Assembly (NCBI GenBank): GCA_916610825.1
Contig: OU744452.1
Coordinates: 6,563,021-6,627,020 of the forward strand
Reading direction: 5' to 3'
DNA length: 64,000 nucleotides
Origin: Haliclystus octoradiatus
Lineage: Eukaryota > Cnidaria > Staurozoa > Stauromedusae > Haliclystidae
The translations under genes were made by a program, and so were the position numbers. Numbering within the stretch: position 1 is the stretch's first letter; every line of letters starts with the position of its first letter. The notes beneath the pieces are model-generated. The model did no database searches. It worked only from the letters and a program-made list of their open reading frames with translations, and was not told where the DNA came from. Positions 1 through 11,421 of this stretch are shown here, piece by piece.

Positions 1-1150
1 ATTCGACTAAGTTGATATCGCATGCTGAATTCATCTGCAATTTGAAAAGGGGAATTTTTGTTTCAATAATAGCCTATCAATAAATTGCAGCACATAAAAG
101 TCTTTAATTGAGTGAGACTAATTCCATGTCTATAAATTCAAATGAAAGATAAATGGTTGACTGTCAATATTCAAATTGAAATACTATTAGTAAAGCGTTG
201 CCTTGGTTTTTATTGTCCATCAATTTTATATACACATGTTTAAATACATTATCAACATTTCAATAAAGATGATACAGAATACGAGATGTTATATCCATTC
301 AGTGCTATCAACTTACTTTGTTTGATAAATTCAATTTACTTCTGACAATAAATTTGTTGTTTGTTTTTTTTCAGTTGGAAAATTGTGAATTTGAAAAGTG
401 AAGGTATCTTCTATGTATGACTTTGTTTAGTTCATGAAACACTGGTTCATATTTGCCGCTCATTTCACTGGTTAACTGAGCTGTCAATCATTATAAAATT
501 CATATTAACGTTTCCATATTTGCTGCATCTTGATTACAAGAACTGGATCTTGTGCTATATTAAATAGTAATGTAAATATATTTATTTCATTTATCTTTAA
601 AGTGAGAAAAACTATAGTCTACACTTGTTATATGACAGCGCTTTCGAATATTTTTGTTTGCCACTGTGTTGTTCAGTGTGCATATCAATATCATTAGAAG
701 AGTTTTGTTAAGGTTTCACATATAAATCAGAAAATTATCATTCTTCTCCTGAATTTTCTCTTGATCTGATAGTCTAGTCTTGAATTATCTGATATGGCAG
801 TGGAAATTCTTGTCTAGGAATCAGGATACAATTTATTCGAAGTTTCAATTCCAGATATATAGTTTTGTAATGATCATTGAAAGATGATAGACATTTTTTA
901 GCCCAAAACATAAATCTTGAAACAGTTTCAGCTCAAATTCAGAGTTAAATGAACAGTGAACATAAAACTTGATATGAATTTACTTTTTCTGCTTCCCCAA
1001 ATCTTTCAATGGCTATTTTTAATATAGAAATTTCATATTGCTGAGTGTGATGTGAGTTGTTGAATGAGTGTATGAAATTGAAATCAAATTAACATTAAAT
1101 ACCCACTCACTCGACTTTCAAGAAACAGATACTGAATTGTGAACTTATAT
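1..1150. other. AT-rich stretch without a recognisable gene
   Basis: No convincing coding region, repeat array or RNA gene is seen on either strand. Reading frames are short and composition is uniformly AT-rich. Confidence 0.5.
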
Positions 1151-1484
1151 GCCAGACATTATAGTTTGAATGTTTTTGTAGTACAAAACAGAAAACTGAT
1201 AATACCACAAATTACAGGTCAAATTGATTTATGAAAACTGAATCGTATTCATCAGAATGTGTTTTATAGCTTTTAATAGAAAAAAATATATTCTATTTGA
1301 AATGCCTGAAAGTTAATACGCCAGACGTTATATTTTGAATGTTTTTGTAGTACGAAATAGAAAACTGATAATACCACAAATTACAGGTCAAATTGATTTA
1401 TGAAAACTGAATCGTATTCATCAGAATGTGTTTTATAGCTTTTAAAAGAAAAAAATATATTCTATTTGAAATGCCTGAAAGTTA
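1151..1484. repeat. 169-bp tandem duplication, two copies
   Basis: Two adjacent, nearly identical copies start with GCCAGAC at 1151 and 1320 and both end in a stretch reading CCTGAAAGTTA. They differ by a handful of substitutions (for example at the start of each unit and TAATAG versus TAAAAG near the end), so the duplication is recent relative to the surrounding relics. No coding potential is seen in the unit. Confidence 0.85.
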
Positions 1485-2802
1485 CTGAAAATTGAGATCT
1501 TATTTTTGATTTCGGCTGTCTATAATAAAGTGTGCGAATCAGATCCGGTTGTACTTCGGATCAGATTGGGATTGATTTTCAGCTTTCCGGTCGGTTTAAC
1601 CTATTTCTGTTGGAGTAAATCGGATGTCGAGAAACTGTTTATATTGTTTTGCGGTTTTCACTGCTTTGTTCTGGTGACGAATGAATCGAATTAGATAACA
1701 ATCCATTCAAGCTGGATAATTGAAGAACAATGATCTAGCAGAACAAATGTACTTTGTTATCCTTACACCCTTGGATAAAATTGTACAGAAACTTAAGTAA
1801 TTGATTAATTGTTCTGCCTCAAATCAGAATCATGTTTTGCCTTTGTCCAGTGGATGTTAAGATTCTGAAATCTGATCAGAATTACATATCAATCCAATCC
1901 CCTGTCTAGAAATTGCATCCAATCAGTGTATCACCATGAACATAATTGTATTTCAGCAAACGGAGATAATAATGCAGTGACTATTGCAAACAACTATCAA
2001 AATACTATCGGCCACTATATACTTCTGTTTGAGGTGAAACTCAGAGATGAAACAGTTGATATTTTGTAATATTATATTCAACAGTTCAATCAGTTTTCAT
2101 CTACATAAAACAATAGCACATAATGCGGATGCTGTGTTGGCAAATTCAAGTAAGAAAATATTTGAATATGAGCCTCCACACCAACGGCAAGGTCCAGCAT
2201 TCCGACTTCGTGGAGGACATGCAGATTCCCCTTTATACTATGTAGACGTTATCAATTTACAATATGGAAGGGATATCTGCATGCAGATCATTCCATGGAG
2301 TAGTTTGCTATACGTTACAGTGAAATAATGGTATCAAATTGATATAGTTTGGAATTACAAAACATTGTAAAAGCAAGACTTACTCCAATGGAATATCCTT
2401 AATGAAACAATTGATTGAAATAAGTTTAGAATACAAAGTTAAAAACATTAAAGTAAGACACAAGACAATGCATTACGTCATAATATATATTAAACTAAAA
2501 TACTATGTCATCCACAGTTTCCATCCATGACGTGCATGACATTGACAACGATATTTTCATTGAGGGTTGACAAGATAATGTTTTCTTGGATGAGATCTGA
2601 ATCATAAATATCAATCTAAATACAATTCGATGTAAACATTTCTGTATAAAAAAGCTCCAAACTTATTGGGATCTGAAAAAATTATGATGATGATATAGGA
2701 ATCAAAGATGAGAAAAACCATGATAATATAAAAGTGATGAAAATTAATAATAATTGAGGCTTGAATTGGAAATGAACATATAAATTCCATAATAAACAGG
2801 TA
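1485..2802. other. Gene-poor stretch with one short GC-rich ORF
   Basis: Mostly AT-rich. Positions 1530-1600 carry GGATCAGAT-type words like those in the hAT-like relics near 45 kb and 48 kb, so a degraded copy of that family is possible. A GC-richer island at 2160-2235 contains a 40-codon ORF (see the entry at 2123). No splice-supported gene could be built here. Confidence 0.4.
2123..2245 (+). other. Short ORF with GC-rich third positions, possible exon
   Basis: A 40-codon frame starts with ATG at 2123 and stops with TAG at 2243. Its second half, from the internal ATG at 2168, has mostly G or C in third positions and is markedly GC-richer than the surrounding DNA, which is what a host exon would look like here. 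I do not recognise the peptide. There is no good polypyrimidine tract and acceptor upstream and only a weak GT downstream. An overlapping frame (2047-2328) is also open, so the coding frame is uncertain. Chance is a real alternative. Confidence 0.2.
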
Positions 2803-2806
2803 CAGT

Positions 2807-3065
2807 TGATGAAAACTGTAGAATATTGTTAAAGAAATAATAATAACAACGTAGGTTGAATTGAATTTGTATATTTCTTATAAACAATAATATTAATTCC
2901 AAGTTGACATGTATCAAGTTTAGTACATCAAGTTCTCATAGTTCTAATTTACTGTATTTATAGTGTTAAGATAAATGCTAGAAGGTGCTAGATCATACAT
3001 GGTCACGAGGGTCATGTGAGTCATGAGGTTCTCCTTGTTCTAGATGTTTCAGGAAGGTTCCTACA
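2807..3065 (+). repeat. Left LTR of the 1.1-kb element
   Basis: TG...CA-bounded repeat matching 3686-3942 (direct) and 7972-8259 (inverted). The last 60 bases include the family word GTTCTAGATGTTTCAGGAAG. Confidence 0.8.
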
Positions 3066-3685
3066 TAACCCCCCCCCCCCGCCAGATGGCGGAGCCATAA
3101 ATAACAATGCAATGCATGATAGACTAAAAATGATAAAGATTTAATGCTATAATATGTGCTAAATTGTAAGTAATAAATGTTTGTAAATATAAAAGTAAGT
3201 AATAAATGTATGTAAATACAAATGTAAGTAATTATGGTATAGTATAAGCTTTTTATGATGGCAAGGTTTTAGAGAAATGTTCAAAGATTAACGGCATAAC
3301 AGTTAGTTAAAAAGTTGATTACAATATTGATGTATACCAATTTGTTAAATTGCTTTGAATTTTCCAGAAAAGAAATTTTCATAAAAGTGTCGTATTTGGT
3401 GTAATTTCAGTTTCTTCTATGAGCTTGATAATCTTTAATGTTTCATAATTTATACCTATATTTTTTGTTTGTAAATTTGATGAATGCAGTATTTTCTTGG
3501 GTTGTTGCTAATTCTTAAGAGTGAAAGTCATTCTAGTTTTGTTGTTTTTATGTCTTCGCGGTCATGAATAAAATGTTATGTTCAATTCCATTCTGTAATA
3601 AAATACTTTCAGCTTTTAAATTATGTCGTAAAGTCTTGAAGATTATCCATTAAAAGTAGATGTTCTTGTAATTCGACGGACCAAT

Positions 3686-3942
3686 TGATGAGAACTGTAG
3701 AATTATGTTGAAGAAATAATATTTATAACAACGTAGGTTGAATTGATTTGAATATTTCTTATAAATAATAATATTAGTTCCAAGTTGACATGTTGATAGT
3801 AGACTGTACATTAAGTTCTCATAGTTCTCATTAACTGTATTTATAGTATTTAGATAAATGCTAGATCATGCATGGTCACGTGGGGAGTCATGAGGTTCTC
3901 CTTGTTCTAGAATGTTCTAGATGTTTCAGGAAGGTTCTTACA
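3686..3942 (+). repeat. Right LTR of the 1.1-kb element
   Basis: Second LTR copy, followed directly by the CAGT target duplication. It differs from the left LTR by scattered substitutions and several small indels. Confidence 0.8.
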
Positions 3943-3946
3943 CAGT

Positions 3947-4322
3947 ATACATACTCTATACACAGTCTTGATCACAGTTAATATTTCAAATGAGATATGA
4001 AAACCATGAATTCTGTATACTTGATAGATTTACAAAAATTGATCAGTTAAAAATGTTTTTCAAATAAGTTTGATATAAAAAAGTTTGCAATAAAATTCTA
4101 ATACTGTGTACAGTCAAAGCTGTTATAAAGGTTACCTATATACACTGATACAGGGACCACATGTTTCTAGTGGTTACATTTGGTATGTTTTGTATTCTGT
4201 ATTGAAACAGCCCTGTATATAAATGCCACCTGTCTACAGTGGTCAATTTTCAAATGTCAGTGGTTCAAATATTAAAAATTGATTGGGGGATATTTCATCT
4301 ATTCGGTGTCACCTATCTACCG
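3947..4322. other. Flank of the Helitron; pogo/Tigger-like terminal words
   Basis: From 4109 the sequence reads TACAGTCAAAGCTGTTATAA, which resembles pogo/Tigger transposon ends (TA followed by CAGT and a TTATAAC-like block). A related stretch with the same order of words occurs inside Helitron intron 3 (about 5700-5820). No matching opposite end was found, so this is at most a fragment. I could not place the Helitron's 3' CTRR terminus or its hairpin in this stretch. Confidence 0.35.
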
Positions 4323-7300
4323 TTAGCATATAACCTCTTGGTACACCACATTCAGCACATTTGGTAGAGATGGAGATACAACTTTGATCCCAGCACTGCT
4401 TGTTGCTCTGGACAGTGCCACATAAAGTTGGCCATGACTGAAAACCTGTCTTGGGAGATAAATACCAACAAAATCAAGTGATTGTCCCTGAGCCTTATTG
4501 ATCGTCATTGCATATGCAAGTCGCAAAGGGAATTGAATTCTACGTAACGAGAAAGGAAAATTATCATCATTTGAGATCACAGTGATACGAGGAATAAGGA
4601 CAATCTTTCCCTTATTAGCACTGCCGATAACTACAGCCTTAATGATATTAATTCCTAGTTCTTGTACGGCAAGGCGTGTCCCATTACAAAGGCCATTTTT
4701 AGGATCTAAATTTCTAAGTAAAATAACAACGGCACCCACTTTCAACGTTAGTTTATGCAATGGCATTCCAGAAGGTGTTATTGAATTGAGATATTCAACC
4801 GGGTAGTCAGCAGCCTCGTTTTCATCATCACACTCAATTGAATCAATGCTATGATAAATACGCTGCTCGGTAATAAGTCGGTCAAGCACCATAGAGTTAA
4901 TAACATGGGTCTGTGCATTTGTAGGAGTCAGACAACATCTCTTGCTTATGAAATCAATGTTGGTCAAATCACCCCCATCAAAAACATGAATAATCAGTTC
5001 ATCCAAAGCATTATCACCTTTGATGCACATCTCGTCTGGCAAAGTTATGAAAGAAGGTGATGAGGCGTCAGAAGGAGCCCTTCCTTCACCGACATCTACC
5101 AACCATTGGGAAAATGATTGATCAGCGTCATTATTCACTCTCATATTGATAGTCAGTCGTTTTTTAATAAAGTGTTGCCAGAGATGAGATGACTGTACAC
5201 ATGCTTGTACTATCTGGGATCTACATCCACGAACTACAACAGGTAATACTTGACGGAAATCACCTCCTAGAAGCATCACTTTTCCAGCAAAAGGTTTACT
5301 AACCTGGTTTCGGCTGGGCATCAAATCTTTAAACAGACGGTCAACAATGTCCAACGCATTAGCTGGAATCATTGAGCATTCATCCCAAATAATGACATCT
5401 GCATCTCGCAATTCATCAGCTTGCTTGCTGTTCGCTTTCATGGAGCTAGCTGAGGTTGATGTGCATTTGAATGGCAATTTGAATTTGGCGTGGGCAGTAC
5501 TGCCGTTTATAAGCAATGTACTTGCAATCCCAGTGTAGGCTACAGAAATAACCTAGAAAAAAATCAAGTTAGGATTAGGCTATGGCTCTAATCAGATATA
5601 AAAATAATAGAGGCAGGCCTTTCAATGACTGTGATCATCAAGATCATCCACAGGAAACAATCAATTAACAAACTAAACATTACTTCAAACAACACAATAC
5701 AGCCATTCCTGTTATAGCAGTCATTTATATACAGTGGCCACTCTTGGTATGTCTGAAATATACCTTTTTTTTCACTGAATTAACCCTGTGTATTAAGGTC
5801 AGCTGCCTGTAATGATCAATTTGTCTACCCCTCATAGCTTGCTGTTATATGCATGCTTCAATATAACACAAAATAAGGGAAGTACCTTTTTGCCCATTTC
5901 TATTAATGTCAAAGTGATTGCCTTGTAGAGAAATGTTTTGCCTGTGCCGCCTGCACCATCTATAAAGAAACAGTTGCCATTGGAATTGTCTTCAGTTGCC
6001 TCTATCACTTCATTGTAGATCTCCATCTGTTCTGGGTTGAGTTGATTAATAGTTTCATCAGCAGCTGTTGTAGCTCCATTTTGCATATCCAAAGCAAAGT
6101 CCAGCTCCAGTTCTTGGTACTGTTGTACTCCAATAAATGGCAGGCCAAATTCTGCTGTTGTCTTATTATGATTTTTGAGATGGCATTCAATTTCATTCAA
6201 AGCCATCTGATAGCATTGTTCACGAACATTGGAATTTTCATCAGTGGCATGTATGTCATCACTGCCTGATTGAGTAGATCCAGCATAGTTGATTGATCTG
6301 TTGCCCTCTGAACACGGCTGCTCAGTACTACATATCAATGCAGCATTATTTGATTCATTGTCGCCAGACTCAACAGTCTGCGTACGACAGGTGCTGTCAG
6401 ACACAGTCTGCACACAGCTATCTTCTGAACACGGCTGCTCAGTACTACATATCAATGTAGCATTATTTGATTCATTGTCGCCAGACTCAACAGTCTGCGT
6501 ACGACAGTTGCTGTCAGACACAGTCTGCACACAGCTATCTTCTGAACACGGCTGCTCAGTACTACATATCAATGTAGCATTATTTGATTCATTGTCGCCA
6601 GACTCAACAGTCTGCATACGGCAGTTGCTGTCAGACACGGTCTGCACACAGCCATCTTCTGAGCACGGCTGCTCAGTACTGCTCATTGGTTCGTTGGTCG
6701 TGAGCGCACGTTCTACACTCATTTGAGACACTCTGTGGATGAAATCAAGGCACATGAAGTCTTTAAATTCATTCCACAATTCAATTGGTGAAATTGGTTG
6801 ACACAAGGCAAGAATGAGACTGAAAAAATGTCTCACAGAACGTGGTGTGCCGATTTCCGTTCCCTCTTGGAGGCATTCTCTATAGATTTTATCATCATGC
6901 ACAAGTTTTAGTGCAACTGCGGCTTCCTTGAAAGTATCATAATATTTACCATCTACAGTTTTCAAATCAACAAAATCCTTAGCACCTTTTACATGCAAAA
7001 GAATCAATCTTAGATAGAATTTTTCACCCTGACTTGGTAGTACATTGTACATTCGACCAATTACTTGAGGGTTCGGTCTCAGAGGTGATCTTTTCGACCA
7101 ATGTTTATTTTTGAAAATATAATGTTCTGGAATTTCATGATACAAATATTGATGGGCATCATTATCTACCTTATTCAAATCAAACCATGCCTGAAGAGTT
7201 GTTCTACTTTCTCTAGCAATGGCCATGGCTTCATCACCTTCTCGATAGTAACATGTTTCCATATTAGGCAAATGAACTTGAAGGCGAGTTACTGAATGGC

Positions 7301-10300
7301 TCCTATCTTGCATTTTGTATTCCCAAATTCGGGTCAGTGCTTCATGAGGACCAACATAACGCGTAGATTCATAAGAAAGAATTTCATCATGGTCAACATA
7401 GCCTTCACGCACTTCTACAGTAGCACAGTCAAATCCTTTATAAATATATTTGAAAATGTAAGCAGTCACACGAATGGAGGTAGCAACCTCCACATTCATA
7501 TGGCACCTATATTTTTGCAAAAGGTATGGATTGTAAGGCACTACGAATTCATCACTAACATGTGTTTTTGCCCTTGCAAGGTAAACATTACTAACCTGTC
7601 TACGTCGGTATTTGGGGTATCCGTTTTGATCTGCGATTGTCTCTGTGACACAACTTTTTGGGAAATTTTTAGTGCACTTACCTTCTGACATGCAGCAATT
7701 ATCAGGATTTAATGACCCACATGGTCCGTGTATCATGCGATCACGTACAATTTTGAAAAGCATAGGATTTTCTGTAGGAGAAGGCACTTCAGCTGATACT
7801 ATCCTGTCAATATCTTCCGGAGTTCGCGGCTTGTCCTCATCGGCAAGAAACAACAGCATGTGGCAATGAGGCAATCCCCTCTTTTGGAATTCTATTGTGT
7901 AAACATATGCGATTACCTGGAGAAATGTAAGGAAAATAAATTATTATTGTTTGAAACATATAATTGTACTATGTAGGAACCTTCCTGAACCATCTAGAAC
8001 ATTCTAGAACATAGTAGAACCTACATGACTCCCCGAATGACTCACAATGACCATTCATGATCTAGCAGCTTCTAGCATTTATCTAAACATTATAAATACA
8101 GTAAATCAGAACTATGAGAACTATGAGAACTTAATGTACAGTCTACTGTCAACATGTCAACTTGAAATTAATATTATTATTCATAAGAAGAAATATACAA
8201 ATCAATTCAACCTATGTTGTTTTTATTATTTCTTCATCATAATTCTACAGTTCTCATCAACTATACAGCAGCAAAATATAGTACAGTATCTTCTAATTAA
8301 AGATCAGCTTAATCTAATATTGCATGAAGAAAAAACTATCATAAGTGATCCTGATTTTGTAGGTGTTTGGATACCGATAACGGGGATGTGCAAGGAACGG
8401 TAAATGTAATCATGAAAACTCACATTCAATGTTGCTAACTCACATTCAAAGAATTCACTAACCTTTCCAAGAACATGTTTCTTTGTGATTTCATCAAGTA
8501 TTGACTGTAACTTCAAGAAAAATACTTTGACAACCAAGTCTGGACGGTCATCTGCAGTCTGTCCGGGTTGAAGATTACGTTTCACTTCTTCCCATTGTGA
8601 ATTGGCTGTTATTGTAACAAATAGATCTGGTCTCCCAAATTTTCTTACTATTGACATTGCATCCTGATAAGCCTGGTGCATGTATCGTGGTGAGCCAATA
8701 TGAGATGAGGGAAGAATAACTACACGGCCTACTCGAGCATTGGATTCATCAGCACGTTGCCGTAAATGATCCATCAGACCAGTATAGCTTTCTGCCCTAA
8801 GCTTGACCTGTTCGTTTGCAATGAAGTTCAATTCATTCCCTTCAATTTTGCAGTAAGCATCTACAAGAAATTGCTGGAAAAGACGCTTAGCAGAATGAAT
8901 AATAGAAAATTCCTCTCTAATAGATATCAAATAAGAATACCATTGCCTCATAGATAATCTATTTCTCACGGCAGTGGCATACTCTGGCTCATGCCTCAAA
9001 CCTTCTTGCCATCCTAGCTCTCCCTTCAAGAATAGCAATGGATATGTAAGAGGGTCACAATGCGGATTTAGTACATTTATGTTTTTAAGTATGCCACCAT
9101 TTCTATCGACTATAGTTAAAATCCTCGTTTGTGGTGGCGGGGGTGCTCCGTCATCTCCAGTAAATACGGCAGCAATTTCACTTACCAATGGGTCGTTGCA
9201 ACGCCTTCGATCTTCCCCTATTCTATGGCTGATTACCATGCGTACTGGTAAAGGCGTCCTACCCTCATCCCTTGCTTTATCTTCTTCTTTTTGTATCACT
9301 TCCTTCATGTGATGGAATTGATTAACAAAAGGATTTACCTGAAAAATATATTTATGAAATATGAGCTTCTGAAAAGGTAGAAACTTCTTAACTATCTTAC
9401 TACATTTTACTGACCTGTTCTAAATGATTCTGCAGCATTTCCATTACATGGGTTGTGCAGCCCCCATTTTCTGGAAGGGACAGTCTTTCATTCAAAGCCT
9501 GAGTACTATCTAAAATATACAACTGACAATACTTTGCTTTATGTCCTTCTTCTGGAAGGATACTACTGATTGCATGATAGGTTTGACCATGAACAACTAT
9601 CACATTTGAACCATGCCCTTGATGACGAACTAAATTGGCATTCCACGAGGCCATTGCCAAGGCATTATTGTAATTCCTGATGTGCTTTTGAAAATTTTTG
9701 GCATGTTCATCTGTTCTATCTGTATACAATTTTTTTATGTCATCAGGTGGTGGGTCAACTTTGTCAAATTTAACTTTGCCATTATGACAACATTTACGAA
9801 TAGTGTCGCTTTTGAAATGGAGAGCATTACAATATTTACATTTGTCATCCATCGCTCCTAAATCATGAGACTCTACGTCTTCAATGTTAGCAATGTTTGA
9901 AGATAGACCCGAGCCTCGTGAAGGTATGTGAGAAATCATCCTGTTCAGTGCTTGTCGCTCTCTACGATTCACTCTTGCAGTTTCACGTCTGGCTAAAATG
10001 GACTGCTGTGATTCATTACCTCTGCGTACCCTATGTGTTAGATTGTCATTGCGAAGCCTAACCGCTCTTTCTGCACAACTCTGAGATGCCCGATGAGAGG
10101 CAGTACACTGCTGAGCAGTTTCAAGCCTGTTTACTCTTTCTTCTTCAGCTTCCTCCTCATGATTGATTTGTTGGGCACGCCTTAATTGTTGTAATCTTGC
10201 ATCTCGATCTTCAGGTGTCTCATCTTCTAATAGAAGCTGTTGGTATTCCCTGAAGTAACGGTTTCTTCGTTCTCTCTCTTCTGAGGTTTCATTAGTAGTT

Positions 10301-11421
10301 CTAATTTGCCAAGACTCCCTATAAGACTGAAGCCTCTGCTGATATGCTTCAGGAGTTTCATTGGAGATCCTCACCTGTTGATTATCTCTTGCACTCTCTA
10401 ACCTACGTTCGTATTCAGCAGTGGTCTCATTAGCAGTTCTAATTTGCCAAGAATCCCTATAAGACTGAAGCCTCTGCTGATATGCGTCAGGAGTTTCATT
10501 GGAGATCCTCACCTGTTGATTATTCCTCGCACTCTCTAGCCTACGTTCGTATTCAGCAGTGGTCTCATTAGCAGTTCTAATTTGCCAAGACTCCCTATAA
10601 GACTGAAGCCTCTGCTGATATGCTTCAGGAGTTTCATTGGAGATCCTCACCTGTTGATTATTTCTCGCACTCTCTAGCCTCCGTTCGTATTCAGCAGTGG
10701 TCTCATTAGCAGTTCTAATTTGCCAAGACTCCCTATAAGACTGAAGCCTCTGCTGATATGCTTCAGGAGTTTCATTGGAGATCCTCACCTGTTGATTATT
10801 TCTCGCACTCTCTAGCCTACGTTCGTATTCAGCAGTGGTCTCATTAGCAGTTCTAATTTGCCGAGACTCCCTATAAGACTGAAGCCTCTGCTGATATGCT
10901 TCAGGAGTTTCATTGGCGATCCTCACCTCTTGATTATTTCTCGCACTCTCTAGTCTCCGTTCGTATTCAGCAGTGGTCTCATTAGCAGTTCTAATTTGCC
11001 GAGACTCCCTATAAGACTGAAGCCTCTGCTGATATGCTTCAGGAGTTTCATTGGCGATCCTCACCTCTTGATTATTTCTCGCACTCTCTAGTCTCCGTTC
11101 GTATTCAGCAGTGGTCTCATTTGCAATCCTGATTTGGCTTGATTCCTTACCAAAATGAAGCCTTTGTTGCCTCTCTAATGGAGTTTCGCTAGCGCGTTTT
11201 CTCTGCTTGGCTGTCATATCTTTCTTACGCCTAGACGAAGCCTCAATACCACTTTCATCAGCCCTGCGTTGTTTTTTCCTAGTCCGATTAACTTCTCTTT
11301 GTAGAGATGCTATGTCATCGGAGCTATCAGAATTACTGGCCCCAGATTCAAGTAGTTGTGCAATTCTAGAATAGAAGCAAAATATAAATTGTTCCATTAT
11401 TATTTTCAATGTATTTTTCAT
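4323..11421 (-). CDS. Helitron Rep-helicase transposase, four exons, apparently intact
   Basis: Rolling-circle transposase of a Helitron. Exons on the minus strand: 11421-9415, 9338-8463, 7916-5886, 5552-4323. All introns are GT-AG and phase 0, giving about 2047 codons without an internal stop. Exon 1 has 46-residue repeats and a Cys/His cluster at residues 528-549 (CKYC...CC). Exon 2 into exon 3 is the Helitron-like N/Rep region. The HUH motif is HCH at 978-980, and the two catalytic tyrosines are in YIFKY at 1114 and 1118. The Pif1-type helicase has Walker A GAGGTGKT (1615-1622), Walker B WDE (1695-1696), GGDFRQ, a TINKAQGQ block and a final YVALSRAT. Between Rep and helicase lie 39-residue repeats. 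The start is uncertain: ATG at 11421 is possible, but TTCTATTCTAG before 11365 could be an acceptor for an upstream exon. Confidence 0.9.
6310..6690 (-). repeat. 117-bp coding tandem repeat between Rep and helicase domains
   Basis: GAACACGG-type words recur at 6310, 6427, 6544 and 6661 (GAGCACGG), an exact 117-bp period, equal to 39 codons. The unit is Cys/Ser/Glu-rich ([17 protein letters not shown]). The frame is kept across all copies, so the linker is expandable without harming the two enzymatic domains. Confidence 0.9.
7917..8462 (-). other. Helitron intron 2, enlarged by a solo LTR
   Basis: The donor GGAAAG|GTTAGT (exon ends at 8463) and the acceptor CTCCAG|GTAATC (exon resumes at 7916) join in phase 0. 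The 546-bp intron contains the solo LTR at 7972-8259. Without that insertion and its 4-bp duplication the intron would be about 254 bp. The other introns are 76 bp (9339-9414) and 333 bp (5553-5885). Confidence 0.85.
7972..8259 (-). mobile_element. Solo LTR of the 1.1-kb LTR element, inside the Helitron intron
   Basis: The minus strand reads TGATGAGAAC...GGTTCCTACA, matching the LTRs at 2807-3065 and 3686-3942. ACTA flanks both sides directly (7968-7971 and 8260-8263), a 4-bp target duplication that agrees with the CAGT duplication of the complete copy. Only one LTR remains, as expected after LTR-LTR recombination. Because it lies in an intron the Helitron frame is untouched. Confidence 0.85.
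10290..11145 (-). repeat. 138-bp coding tandem repeat in Helitron exon 1
   Basis: The same site recurs at 10301, 10439, 10577, 10715, 10853, 10991 and, in variant form, 11129: exactly 138 bp each time, or 46 codons. Each unit holds two related helical half-units built around [13 protein letters not shown] and [13 protein letters not shown], rich in Glu, Arg and Gln. Similar ANETPE-like repeats are a feature of Helitron-like N-termini, from general knowledge. The exact period and near-identity suggest recent homogenisation by unequal exchange. Confidence 0.9.

Larger units (their letters stand above)
2807..3942 (+). mobile_element. Non-autonomous LTR element (TRIM/LARD-like), both LTRs and TSD
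   Basis: Two diverged direct repeats of about 258 bp (2807-3065 and 3686-3942) begin TGATGA and end TTCCTACA or TTCTTACA, the TG...CA ends of LTRs. The 4-bp word CAGT lies directly before the left copy (2803-2806) and directly after the right copy (3943-3946), so this is one insertion with a 4-bp target duplication. The 620-bp interior has no coding potential. It holds a 12-base C run (3069-3080) and a 29-bp tandem repeat at 3167-3232. No clear primer site or polypurine tract remains. Several substitutions and indels between the LTRs indicate an old insertion. The orientation is assumed from the TG...CA reading. Confidence 0.8.

Noticed and set aside
4109..4300. Complete pogo/Tigger miniature element
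   Set aside because: Only one end-like sequence was found. Without a second inverted end and TA duplication it cannot be supported as an element.
6289..6726. 145-codon ORF on the + strand with internal repeats
   Set aside because: It is the antisense shadow of the 117-bp coding repeat of the Helitron gene.
8047..8403. 118-codon ORF on the + strand
   Set aside because: It lies across the solo LTR and the Helitron intron, with no domain and no conservation in the other two LTR copies.
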